NCBI GenBank assembly: GCA_963837265.1
Contig: CAWIMQ010000006.1
Location: 434,001-498,000, forward strand
Reading direction: 5' to 3'
From: DATBLE01 sp963837265
GTDB lineage: Bacteria; Actinomycetota; Thermoleophilia; Gaiellales; Gaiellaceae
Length of the DNA stretch: 64,000 nucleotides
The notes under the pieces were generated by a model. The model saw nothing but the letters and a program-made list of their open reading frames with translations. It made no database searches and had not been told where the DNA came from. The position numbers were made by a program, and so were the translations under genes. Each line of letters starts with the position of its first letter. The stretch's first letter is position 1. Shown here in pieces: positions 15,733 to 24,152 of the stretch.

Positions 15733-16596
15733 ATGGGTGTGGTGCGCGTCGGGCCGGCACGGGTCCCGTCCCGGGAGAGCCCCGAGGCCGCGGTCGAGCT
15801 GCTTCTCGAGCGCGGTTACGAGGCCTGCGAGATCGATTTCGAGGGCGGGTTCTGGATGGACTACCCCTGGGCAGAGCGGCTCGGCGAGGCCGCCGAAAGA
15901 AGCGGTGTCGCGCTCTCGGTGCATGCGCCGCTCGCGGGGTTCATGGGCCACGTCGAGCGCGACCGGAAATACCGGATGGCGACCGGGATGCTCGACCACT
16001 CTGCGGGTGTCGCAGCCGCCTGCGGAGCCGAGCTGGTCGTCGTCCACCCGGGCTTCCTGCTCGGGCGGACACGCGAGGACGCGCTGGCCGCGGTCGTCGA
16101 GCAGCTCGCGGAGCTCCGCGAGCGCCTGGAGGGAAAGGGACGCGCGGTGCCGTTCGGCGTCGAGGTGATGGGGCGCGTCCGCGAGCTGGGGACGGCCGAG
16201 GACGTCTTCGCGATCGCGGCGCAGCTCGCGTGGGTGCGACCGGTGCTCGACTTCGCGCATCTGCACGCCGTCACCGACGGCGGCTTCGCCGACATCGAGG
16301 CATTCGCCGGGGTCCTCGCCGTCGCAGACTCGATCCTGGAGCCCGGAGCACCCTTCCACGTCCACTTCAGCGACATCCAGTTCGCCAACCGGAACGAGAC
16401 GAAGCATCTTCCCTACGGCGAGGGAACGCTGCGCGCAGAGCCGCTCGCCGAGGCGCTCGGGCGCTTCGAGCGTCCGGCGACCGTGATCTCGGAGTCGCCG
16501 GACGAGGCTTCCTCTCAGGCGATTCGCTCCATCCTGGTCGCGAATGCCGCGGAGACCGCCGAGACGGGCGACAGCTCGCCCAGGCGCTCCCGGTAG
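15733..16596 (+). CDS. Xylose-isomerase-like TIM-barrel protein, endonuclease IV family
   Basis: A 287-aa AP-endonuclease-2/sugar-isomerase-type TIM barrel. Metal-ligand segments typical of endonuclease IV are present: LSVHAPLAG, VVVHPGFLLG, GVEVMGR, PVLDFAHLHA, HVHFSDI and HLPYGEG. It could be an abasic-site endonuclease or a sugar-phosphate isomerase relative; the His and Glu pattern leans toward the former. The start is the ATG at 15733, 7 nt from TAGGGT; a GTG at 15724 is too close to the box. Its 3' end overlaps the convergent cyclase gene by 82 bp. Confidence 0.75.
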   Translation: MGVVRVGPARVPSRESPEAAVELLLERGYEACEIDFEGGFWMDYPWAERLGEAAERSGVALSVHAPLAGFMGHVERDRKYRMATGMLDHSAGVAAACGAELVVVHPGFLLGRTREDALAAVVEQLAELRERLEGKGRAVPFGVEVMGRVRELGTAEDVFAIAAQLAWVRPVLDFAHLHAVTDGGFADIEAFAGVLAVADSILEPGAPFHVHFSDIQFANRNETKHLPYGEGTLRAEPLAEALGRFERPATVISESPDEASSQAIRSILVANAAETAETGDSSPRRSR

Positions 16597-19469
16597 GCGG
16601 CCGCCTCCTCGTCGCGCCCGCGCTCGCGCAGGAACTCCTCGAGCCGCGAGATCGCCCACGTCGCGAGCCCGCGGAACCCGGTCGGCTCCACCAGCGCCAC
16701 GGCCGTGCGGAACAGCTCCTCGGCGTCCGCGTCGCGCCCCTGGGCGGCGCGGACGAGGCCGAGCGTCATCGTCGTCGTCGCACGCGAGCTGAGGTCGTGC
16801 TCGCCGACCGTCTCCACTGCCTCGAGCGCCACCCGCTCTGCCTCCTCCAGGCGGTTCTGCCTGATCAGCACCTCGGCGAGACCGCGCTGGCTCTCGCACA
16901 GGGCGCCTCGATCCTCGAGCGGCTTGAGCAGGCGAATCGCCTCCCTGAGCCAGCGCTCGGCCTTGGAGAGGTCGCCCTGCCCCTCCGCCGCCGAGGCGAG
17001 CCCGTTCAGCGTGCGGCCGAGCTTCCAGGCGTCGCCGACCTCGGCGAAGAGGACACGGGACTCCTCGAGCAGCTGTTCGCCGGCCGCCCACTCGCCGCGG
17101 TCGAGGCGCAGGAGGCCCAGCGAGTGGAGCGCCTGCGCCCTGGCGAGGATGCTGCCGCTCTCCTCGGCGAGCTCGAGCGCCCGGCCGAGCCGGTCTTCGG
17201 CCTCCTCCAGGCGCTGCCGGTTCCGGTAGGCGCCGGCGGCGAGATCGTTGAGCGCCTGGGCCTCCAGGTCCTTGCGGCCCAGGCTGCGGGCGATCTCGAG
17301 CGCCTCCTCTCCCGCCCGCTCCTGAACCTCGAAGTCGCCCACCCAGTAGGCGATGTGGCCACGCACGCCGAGGGCCGTGAACCGGCCGTCCTCGGGCAGC
17401 GCCTCCAGCGCGGCGTCGATCAGCTCGGTCGCCTTCGGCAGGTTCGCCTCCCGGAGGAGCGCCATCTCGGCGAGCGCCGTCAGCGCCTTCCCCTCGAGCG
17501 TCGTGTCACCGGCCTCGCGTGCGCCCTCGAGGACGCGCCTCATCTCGACGGAGACTGCCGGCAGATCGCTCATTCGCCAGGCGGTGCGCGCGGCGTGGAA
17601 GCGCCGCTCGAGCGTCGGCTCCAGCTCGACCGACCGCAGCAGCAGCTTTCGAGCCGAGCGGTTCGCCTCCCGGGCGAGCGCCCGGCGTCCGGCTTCCTCG
17701 AGGGCGGCGGCGGCCTCGCGGGCGAGCTCGGCTGGGGCGGCGCCGTCGAGCTCGGCGTGCAGCGAGGCGGCGTGGTCCAGGTGGTAGGCGCGGATCTCGA
17801 GCAGCTCGTCGCCCGCTCGCTCCCGCAGCCAGTCGGCGAAGCGCGCGTGGAGCTCCGCGCGCTCGGCCTTGGTCAGGCCGGCATAGGCGACCTCGCGGAT
17901 GAGCATGTGCTTGAAGCGGTAGGCGCGCTCGCCGATGATCGTCGAGCGCTGCTCCGCCAGCAAAAAGTCGCGCAGCAGGAGGTCGTCGAGCAGCGCGTCG
18001 ACGTCCGGGCCGGGCGCGACGTGGGCGATGGCGCCGTGCCAGAAGATCCGGCCGATCACCGCCGCCCGGTGCAGGAGCGCCTTCTCGTCCGCCGGCAGCT
18101 GGTCGATGCGGGCGGCGATCAACGCCTGGAGCGTGTCCGGGATCCGGGCCGGATGGCCGTCACCGCGCTCGGCGAGCATGCGGATCGTCTCCTCGACGAA
18201 GAGCGGGTTCCCCTCCGTCTTCTCGAGCAGGTCGCGCCGCGCCTCGGCCGAGAGCTTCCCGCCGGCCAGCGCGTCGACGAGGAGCTCGCTCTCCTCCTCT
18301 CGCAGCGGCTCGAGCTCGATCGCGGCCGCGCGCATCCGGCCGCCTCCCCAGTTCGGGCGAACGTCGAGCAGCTCCGGGCGCGCGAGGCAGACGATCAGGA
18401 GCGGAGATTCCCGCACCCAGGTGGCGACGTGCTCCACCAGCTCGAAGAGCGGCTCCTCCGCCCAGTGGATGTCCTCGAACACGAGCACGAGCGGCTGGAC
18501 GGCCGCCAGCTGGTCGGCCCACTCTCGCGCCGCCCAGGCGATCTCCTGCGCGCTCCGGTCGCTCTCCACCGCCTCGAGCACCCCGGCGGCGAGCCCGAGC
18601 AGGTCGGCGACGGCCTCGTCCTCGCAGCTCGCGCGCAGCTTCTCCATCGCCTCCTTCACCGGGTCGTCGTCGGAGATGCCGGCCGCCGACTTGACCATCT
18701 CGGCGAGCGGCCAGTAGGTGATCCCCTCGCCGTAGGGAAGGCAGCGGCCGCCGAGGACGGTTGCGCCCTCGAGCCCGCCGACGAACTCGCGCGCGACCCG
18801 GCTCTTTCCGACCCCCGGCTCGCCGTAGATGGTGATCAGGTGGGCGCGCCGGTCGCGGACGGCCCGGTCGAGGGTGTTCTCCATCAGCTCGAGCTCCTCG
18901 GTGCGGCCGATCAGCGGGGCCACCGCCGGCAGGCGGAGCGGATGGGTCCGCTCGGCGGCGCCGACGACGCGCCAGGCGGCCACCGGCACTGCGCGTCCCT
19001 TGATCTCGAGCTCCCCGGCCGCCTCGACCTCGATCGGCCCGCCCGTGAGGCCGCGCGCACCCGGCCCGATCAGGATCTCGCCGGGCCCGGCCGCCTGCTG
19101 GAGCCTCGCCGCCAGGTTCACGGCCTCGCCGGTGGCGAACGTCGACTCGGTCGTGTCGACCACGACCTCGCCCGACTCGATGCCGATGCGGGCCCGCAAC
19201 CCGAGGCCTTCGACCGCCTCCAGGATGCTCAGCCCCGCCCGGACGGCACGCTCGGCGTCGTCCTCGTGCGCCTGGGCTACCCCGAAGCCGGCGAGCACGG
19301 CGTCGCCGGCGAACTTCTCGACGATCCCGCCGTGCGTGGTCACGCAGCGCGCGACCTGGTCGAAGAAACGCGTCACCTGGCGGCGGACGACCTCCGGGTC
19401 GGAGGCGGAGACGAGGGCGGTCGAGCCGACCAGGTCGACGAACAGCACGGTGGCGAGCTTGCGCTCCAT
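16515..19469 (-). CDS. Adenylate/guanylate cyclase-AAA ATPase-TPR regulatory protein
   Basis: A 984-aa three-part protein. Residues 1-170 are a class III nucleotide cyclase domain with the catalytic set intact: metal Asp12 and Asp56, and GEAVNLAARLQ supplying Asn118 and Arg122. Next comes an AAA/STAND ATPase with P-loop GEPGVGKS (216-223) and Walker B LVLVFEDIHWAEE. The C-terminal 450 residues are TPR-like helices. It may make cAMP or another cyclic nucleotide in response to an unknown input. The second of two adjacent ATGs (19469) lies 7 nt after TACACT and is chosen. Its 3' end runs antisense into the TIM-barrel gene. Confidence 0.9.
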   Translation of the reverse strand: MERKLATVLFVDLVGSTALVSASDPEVVRRQVTRFFDQVARCVTTHGGIVEKFAGDAVLAGFGVAQAHEDDAERAVRAGLSILEAVEGLGLRARIGIESGEVVVDTTESTFATGEAVNLAARLQQAAGPGEILIGPGARGLTGGPIEVEAAGELEIKGRAVPVAAWRVVGAAERTHPLRLPAVAPLIGRTEELELMENTLDRAVRDRRAHLITIYGEPGVGKSRVAREFVGGLEGATVLGGRCLPYGEGITYWPLAEMVKSAAGISDDDPVKEAMEKLRASCEDEAVADLLGLAAGVLEAVESDRSAQEIAWAAREWADQLAAVQPLVLVFEDIHWAEEPLFELVEHVATWVRESPLLIVCLARPELLDVRPNWGGGRMRAAAIELEPLREEESELLVDALAGGKLSAEARRDLLEKTEGNPLFVEETIRMLAERGDGHPARIPDTLQALIAARIDQLPADEKALLHRAAVIGRIFWHGAIAHVAPGPDVDALLDDLLLRDFLLAEQRSTIIGERAYRFKHMLIREVAYAGLTKAERAELHARFADWLRERAGDELLEIRAYHLDHAASLHAELDGAAPAELAREAAAALEEAGRRALAREANRSARKLLLRSVELEPTLERRFHAARTAWRMSDLPAVSVEMRRVLEGAREAGDTTLEGKALTALAEMALLREANLPKATELIDAALEALPEDGRFTALGVRGHIAYWVGDFEVQERAGEEALEIARSLGRKDLEAQALNDLAAGAYRNRQRLEEAEDRLGRALELAEESGSILARAQALHSLGLLRLDRGEWAAGEQLLEESRVLFAEVGDAWKLGRTLNGLASAAEGQGDLSKAERWLREAIRLLKPLEDRGALCESQRGLAEVLIRQNRLEEAERVALEAVETVGEHDLSSRATTTMTLGLVRAAQGRDADAEELFRTAVALVEPTGFRGLATWAISRLEEFLRERGRDEEAAAYRERLGELSPVSAVSAAFATRMERIA

Positions 19470-19582
19470 CATCTGCAGTGTAGAAACGATCCGGCGCCCG
19501 GATACCATCCGCGCCGCATCCGCTGCGGCGCCGTCAACGCCGGGGCCTCCGCTCCCCTTCGCCTCCGTCTAGCCTACGGCTC

Positions 19583-20929
19583 GTGCTCGACCCGAGGGTG
19601 TTCAAGGCGTACGACGTGCGCGGGATCTACCCGGCGGAACTGGACGAGGAGGGGGCGCGTGCGATCGGGCGGGCGTACGTGGAGGAGTTCGCGCCGGCAC
19701 GGATCGCGGTCGGGCGCGACATGCGCCTCTCCTCGCCCTCGATCGCCGCGGCTGTGACCGAGGGCGCCGCGTCGGCGGGCGCCGACGTGCTCGACGTCGG
19801 CCTGGTCGGAACCGAGATGGTCTACTTCGCGGTCGGCGCGCTCGGGCTCGACGGCGGCGTGATGGTCACCGCCTCGCACAACCCGAAGGAGTACACGGGG
19901 ATGAAGATCGTCCGGGCCGGCGCGCTCCCGGTCGGCGGCGACTCGGGCCTTCTCGACGTGCGCGATCGGGCCGTGTCCGAGGGACTGTCCCTCGGACACG
20001 GCCCGCAGGGCCACGTCCAGCCCTTCGACGTATGGCCCTCCTACGTCGAGCGGGTGCTGTCGTTCGTCGACCCGACGACGATCCGTCCCCTTCGCGTCGT
20101 GATCGACGCGGCGAACGGGATGGCCGGAGCGATGCTGCCGCCGGTGCTCGAGCGCCTGCCGGTCGCGGCCGTCCGCTGTTTCTTCGAGCCCGACGGCAGC
20201 TTCCCCAACCACGAGCCGAACCCGCTCCTCCCGGAGAACCGGGAGTTCGTCGTCCGACGGACGCTCGAGGAGGGCGCGGACCTCGGGGTCGCGTTCGACG
20301 GAGACGCCGACCGCTGCTTCTTCGTCGACGACACCGGCGAGTTCGTCCCCGGCGACTTCGCGACCGCGCTCCTCGCCGAGGGGATTCTGGCGAGAGAGCC
20401 GGGCGCGAAGGTGATCTACGACATCCGGGCGAGCCGGGCGGTGCCGGACACGATCGCGCGCGCCGGCGGCCTTGCGCTCGTGAACCGGGTCGGGCACGCC
20501 TTCATCAAGGAGCGGATGCGGGCCGAGGACGCCGCGTTCGCCGGCGAGGTCTCCGGCCACTACTACTTCCGCGACTTCTCGCAGGCGGACTCGGGCGTGA
20601 TCCCGTTCCTGCTCATGCTGGAGCGGATCTCGAGCGGCGGCGCGAAGCTCTCGGAGCTCCTGCGGCCCTACCGCGAGCAGTACTTCATCACCGGCGAGCT
20701 GAACACGCCCGTCGCCGACGTCGCGGCGAAGCTCCGGGAGCTGGAGCAGCGCTTTGGCCGCGAGGGAGCCGTCTCTCACCTGGACGGCCTCTCCGTGGAG
20801 GCCGCGGACTGGCACTTCAACGTCCGGCCCTCGAACACCGAGCCGCTCCTGCGCCTGAACCTGGAGGCGCGCTCGGAGGAGCTGATGAATCGCAAGCGAG
20901 ACGAGGTGCTCGCGGCCGTCCGACTCTGA
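19583..20929 (+). CDS. manB: Phosphomannomutase/phosphoglucomutase
   Basis: A 448-aa alpha-D-phosphohexomutase that interconverts 1- and 6-phosphates of mannose or glucose for glycan and nucleotide-sugar synthesis. The phospho-serine loop is TASHNPKEYTGMK (about 94-106), the metal loop DGDADR, and the sugar-phosphate-binding end RPSNTEPLLR. The GTG at 19583 is 7 nt after TAGCCT. Around residues 129-141 the sequence RAVSEGLSLGHGP is encoded by a 39-nt perfect inverted repeat (19967-20005), which looks like an in-frame insertion in a surface loop. The enzyme should still fold. Confidence 0.93.
   Translation: MLDPRVFKAYDVRGIYPAELDEEGARAIGRAYVEEFAPARIAVGRDMRLSSPSIAAAVTEGAASAGADVLDVGLVGTEMVYFAVGALGLDGGVMVTASHNPKEYTGMKIVRAGALPVGGDSGLLDVRDRAVSEGLSLGHGPQGHVQPFDVWPSYVERVLSFVDPTTIRPLRVVIDAANGMAGAMLPPVLERLPVAAVRCFFEPDGSFPNHEPNPLLPENREFVVRRTLEEGADLGVAFDGDADRCFFVDDTGEFVPGDFATALLAEGILAREPGAKVIYDIRASRAVPDTIARAGGLALVNRVGHAFIKERMRAEDAAFAGEVSGHYYFRDFSQADSGVIPFLLMLERISSGGAKLSELLRPYREQYFITGELNTPVADVAAKLRELEQRFGREGAVSHLDGLSVEAADWHFNVRPSNTEPLLRLNLEARSEELMNRKRDEVLAAVRL
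19967..20005. repeat. 39-nt perfect palindrome inside manB
   Basis: CGGGCCGTGTCCGAGGGA (19967-19984), loop CTG, then its exact reverse complement (19988-20005): an 18-bp stem with no mismatch. The core GGGACTGTCCC is shared with the palindrome at 6923-6937. It keeps the reading frame, so it behaves like a mobile palindromic element tolerated inside a gene. Confidence 0.8.
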
Positions 20930-21159
20930 CGATACCGTCGTGCCGCCCATCACGGTCGCGCGATCGACTACCGGGGTCGGAAACGGCATCTCGCGGCCGC
21001 GCAGCCGTGGCAGCCCTGCTCGAGCAACCGCCGCCGGCTGCTCGCACTGAGGAGCGCCGGGCTCCACCACCGACGGTCAGATGCTGCTTCCGGCTGCGCG
21101 GCCCAGCTCGAGGGCGTCGCCGCGCCTGCTGAAGACCGGGCGCACATACGATCCGAGCC

Positions 21160-21585
21160 GTGAGGCCGCCGTTCAAGTTCTCGGCGCAGACGCGCGTCGG
21201 CTTCTCCGACACCGACGCGCAAGGGGTCGTCTACTACGGCCGGTACATGCCCTACTTCGACCTCGCCCGCGTCGAGTACCACCGGCAGCTGGAGATGCTC
21301 CGCGCCGAGCCGAGCGACCGGCAGTTCGTGACGCGCGCGATGACGGTCGAGTACCACGCGCCGGCGGCGTTCGACGACCAGATCGAGGTGGAGGTCCGGG
21401 TGAGCCGGATCGGCAGGTCGAGCGTGACGTACGAGTTCGCCGCCCACCTCGAGGGCGGACGGCTCGCGGTGACAGCGACACAGACGCTCGTCCTCGTCGA
21501 CCTGGCCCGCCGAAAGCCGTGCCCGGTCCCGGACTGGTGGCGAGAGCGGATCCGCGCCTTCGAGGGCCCCGACGTCGACGCCTGA
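21160..21585 (+). CDS. Acyl-CoA thioesterase, 4-hydroxybenzoyl-CoA thioesterase type
   Basis: A 141-aa hot-dog-fold thioesterase. The active-site segment GFSDTDAQGVVYYGRYMPYFDLAR (about 14-37) holds the catalytic Asp typical of the 4HBT/YbgC branch. The substrate is unknown, probably a short or medium acyl-CoA. The GTG at 21160 is 7 nt after TACGAT. The 230-bp gap before it (20930-21159) shows no gene. A hairpin follows the stop, and rel converges from the other side. Confidence 0.85.
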   Translation: MRPPFKFSAQTRVGFSDTDAQGVVYYGRYMPYFDLARVEYHRQLEMLRAEPSDRQFVTRAMTVEYHAPAAFDDQIEVEVRVSRIGRSSVTYEFAAHLEGGRLAVTATQTLVLVDLARRKPCPVPDWWRERIRAFEGPDVDA

Positions 21586-21598
21586 GCGGGCACGGCGC

Positions 21599-21630
21599 GC
21601 GCCCATCCGTTCTCTCGAGCGGATGGGCGC
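21599..21630. terminator. Bidirectional terminator hairpin
   Basis: GCGCCCATCCG (21599-21609) pairs with CGGATGGGCGC (21620-21630) around a 10-nt loop, in the gap between the convergent thioesterase and rel genes. There is no strong T-run on either side, as is common in GC-rich actinobacteria. The remaining 21631-21768 shows no gene. Confidence 0.6.
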
Positions 21631-21768
21631 TGCGATCGCGTGCCCTCTCCCACCGATCGCCCCCAGCAGACGCGTTCTAGACGACGCGGGACGCCTGGGC
21701 CATCCCTCGTTCGAGGTACCTTGCCGGCGCCGGACGTGATCCCCCGAACAGGGATTCGGGCGAACGTG

Positions 21769-23976
21769 CTAGTTCGGCGTGACGCGGTATGCGTCGAAGA
21801 CGGCCTCGATGTTGCGGAGGGCGGTCAGGAGCGCGCGCAGCGATCCGACGTCGCCGATCTCGGCCGTGTACCAGTTCTTGGCGAGCTGGTCCTGGACACC
21901 GCCGCCGTAGGCGACGATGTTGGCGCCGTGCTCGGAGAACGTCCTGGCGACGTCCTCGAGCAGCCGCGGACGGTCCCACGCGTCGACGGCGATCTGGACC
22001 CGAAAGCTCTGCGACGATCCGCCCTCCCACTCGACCGGCGTGAACCGCTCCGCGTTCCTCTTCAGCGCGCGAACGTTCGGGCAGTCCTCCCGGTGGATCG
22101 TGATCCCCTTGCCGAGCGAGATGTACCCGACGATCTGATCCCCCGGCACCGGCGTGCAGCACTTCGCCAGCCTGACGAGCACGTCCTCGACACCCGAGAC
22201 GTTGATCCCGAAGGTCTGGCTCGCCGCAGTGTCCTTCGCCTTCGGCGGCTTGAGGGTGACCGCCTCCTCCTCGACCACCTCGGCCGTCTTCAGGCGCTGG
22301 ATCACCTTGTTGACGATCTGGCTCGGCGGCAGCTTCCCGGAGCCGAGCCCGACGTAGAAATCCTCCGCCTTCTTGAAGCCGGTCTCCCGGATCACCTGGG
22401 CGAGCACGGCCGAGCCGGCGATCTTGCGGTACGGCAGGTTCTGAGCCTTCAAGGCCTGCTCCAGCGACTCGCGCCCCTTGGCCTCCGCGTCGGCCCGCGT
22501 CTCGCGCGAGAACCACTGGCGGATCTTGTTGCGGGCGCGAGACGACTGCGCGAGCGACATCCAGTCGCGTGACGGGCCACGACCGGACTTCGAGGTCATG
22601 ATCTCGACGATGTCGCCGCTCGCCAGGCGGTAGTGAAGCGGGACGATCCGGCCGTTCACCTTCGCGCCCACGGTGCGGTGGCCGACATCGGTATGGACGG
22701 AGTAGGCGAAGTCGATCGGCGTCGAGCCTGCGGGCAAGGTCTTCACTTCGCCCTTCGGGGTGAACACGTAGACCTCGTCGTCGAAGAGGTCCGTGCGCAG
22801 CGTCTTGATGAACTCGCGGGGATCGGCCTCGTCGGCCTGCCAGTCCATGAGCTGTTTCATCCACGCAGTCCAGTCGTCGTCGCCCTTCCTCACCTTGCCG
22901 CCGCGCTTGTACGCCCAGTGGGCGGCGATCCCGAACTCGGCGGTCTCGTGCATCCCGACGGTACGAACCTGGATCTCCAGCGGCCGGCCCTGCGGGCCGA
23001 TCACGGTCGTGTGCAGCGCCCGGTAGCGGTTGAGCTTGGGCATCGCGACGTAGTCTTTGAACCGGCCGGGCATCGGCTTCCAGAGCGAGTGGATCAGGCC
23101 CAGGGCGCCGTAGCAGTCGCGCGTGCCCTCCTCCCCGGTGCGCTCGACGAGCACGCGCATCGCGGTGAGGTCGTAGATCTCGTTGAACTCCCGGCCCTTC
23201 TTCACCATCTTGTCGTAGATCGAGTAGAAGTGCTTGGCGCGGCCGGAGATCTGGGCGGGGATGTTCACCTTGTCGAGTTCCCGCTGGAGGATCATGCTCG
23301 CCTCGCTGACGTGCTCTTCGCGGTCGGCGCGCCGCTCGGCCACCATCGCCTTGATCTCGGCGTACTTCCGCGGGTGCAGCGTCTCGAACGCCAGGTCCTC
23401 CAGCTCCCACTTCAGCGCGTGGATGCCGAGCCGGTGAGCGAGCGGCGCGTAGATCTCCAGCGCCTCCCGCGCCTTCTGCACCTGCTTCTGCTTGCCGAGA
23501 TACTCGATCGTGCGCAGGTTGTGGAGGCGGTCGGCGAGCTTGATCAGGATCACGCGCACGTCCCGCGCCATCGCGACGATCAGCTTCCGGTAGTTCTCGG
23601 CCTCCGCCTGCTCGCGGCTCTGGAACTGGATCCGCGTCAGCTTCGTGACGCCGTCGACCAGCTGCCCGATCTCCTCGCCGAACTCGTCCGTGACCGCCTT
23701 GAGGTCGGCGTCGGTGTCCTCGACGGCGTCGTGGAGGAGCGCGGCGGCGATCGTCTGCTCGTCGAGCTGCAGCTCCGTGAGGATCTTCGCGACCCCGAAC
23801 GGATGGTTGATGAACTCCTCGCCCGAGCGGCGCTGCTGACCGTCGTGGGCCGCGGCGGCGAAGGAGAACGCGCGCGCGACGAGGTCGCGGTCGAGCTCGG
23901 GCTTGTACCGCGCGACCGCCTCGATCAGCTCGTCGACCAGCTCCTGGTGACGATCAGCGACCTCGAGTACCGCCAT
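21769..23976 (-). CDS. rel: Bifunctional (p)ppGpp synthetase/hydrolase RelA/SpoT
   Basis: A 735-aa stringent-response enzyme with the full domain order. The HD hydrolase domain (about 25-180) includes HDGQQRRSGE, LLHDAVEDT and IKLADRLHNLRT. The synthetase domain (about 215-350) includes YDKMVKKGREFNEIYDLTA and NRYRALHTTVIGPQG. Then come TGS (VYVFTPKGEVKTLPAGSTPIDFAYSVH), a CC/ZFD region (KCCTPVPGDQIVGYI) and a C-terminal ACT domain. Both catalytic halves look intact, so it should make and degrade (p)ppGpp. The ATG at 23976 lies 6 nt after TACACT; the upstream extension is rejected. Confidence 0.95.
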   Translation of the reverse strand: MAVLEVADRHQELVDELIEAVARYKPELDRDLVARAFSFAAAAHDGQQRRSGEEFINHPFGVAKILTELQLDEQTIAAALLHDAVEDTDADLKAVTDEFGEEIGQLVDGVTKLTRIQFQSREQAEAENYRKLIVAMARDVRVILIKLADRLHNLRTIEYLGKQKQVQKAREALEIYAPLAHRLGIHALKWELEDLAFETLHPRKYAEIKAMVAERRADREEHVSEASMILQRELDKVNIPAQISGRAKHFYSIYDKMVKKGREFNEIYDLTAMRVLVERTGEEGTRDCYGALGLIHSLWKPMPGRFKDYVAMPKLNRYRALHTTVIGPQGRPLEIQVRTVGMHETAEFGIAAHWAYKRGGKVRKGDDDWTAWMKQLMDWQADEADPREFIKTLRTDLFDDEVYVFTPKGEVKTLPAGSTPIDFAYSVHTDVGHRTVGAKVNGRIVPLHYRLASGDIVEIMTSKSGRGPSRDWMSLAQSSRARNKIRQWFSRETRADAEAKGRESLEQALKAQNLPYRKIAGSAVLAQVIRETGFKKAEDFYVGLGSGKLPPSQIVNKVIQRLKTAEVVEEEAVTLKPPKAKDTAASQTFGINVSGVEDVLVRLAKCCTPVPGDQIVGYISLGKGITIHREDCPNVRALKRNAERFTPVEWEGGSSQSFRVQIAVDAWDRPRLLEDVARTFSEHGANIVAYGGGVQDQLAKNWYTAEIGDVGSLRALLTALRNIEAVFDAYRVTPN

Positions 23977-24061
23977 CTCGACAGTGTACTTCGGGCTCGC
24001 GAGCCGAAGGTTTCGCCGACGGCGCAACCGCGGCGCAGGAAGAACCGTTCAGACGGAGAAC

Positions 24062-24148
24062 ATGGTCGCCTTGCGCAAGCTCATCGTCAGCAGGCGGAAG
24101 CGGGCCGACCGGCTCGCCTCGCTGCTCGTGCAGCTGCTCGCCCGGTAG
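24062..24148 (+). CDS. Possible 28-aa basic peptide
   Basis: ATG preceded by GGAG at 4-nt spacing opens a 28-codon frame ending TAG at 24148. The product (MVALRKLIVSRRKRADRLAS..) is a basic, amphipathic-looking helix. It occupies the gap between rel and recJ, where nothing else is seen. It may be chance; no homologue is known to me. Confidence 0.25.
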   Translation: MVALRKLIVSRRKRADRLASLLVQLLAR

Positions 24149-24152
24149 CGCC

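Noticed and set aside
16230..19757. An 1175-codon open frame opposite the cyclase gene
   Set aside because: It is longer than the real gene only because stop codons are rare here. It has no family motif and no start signal, and its start falls inside the TIM-barrel gene.
19967..20005. Internal transcription terminator in manB
   Set aside because: There is no T-run, and it lies early in an otherwise intact gene; an inserted palindromic element explains it better.
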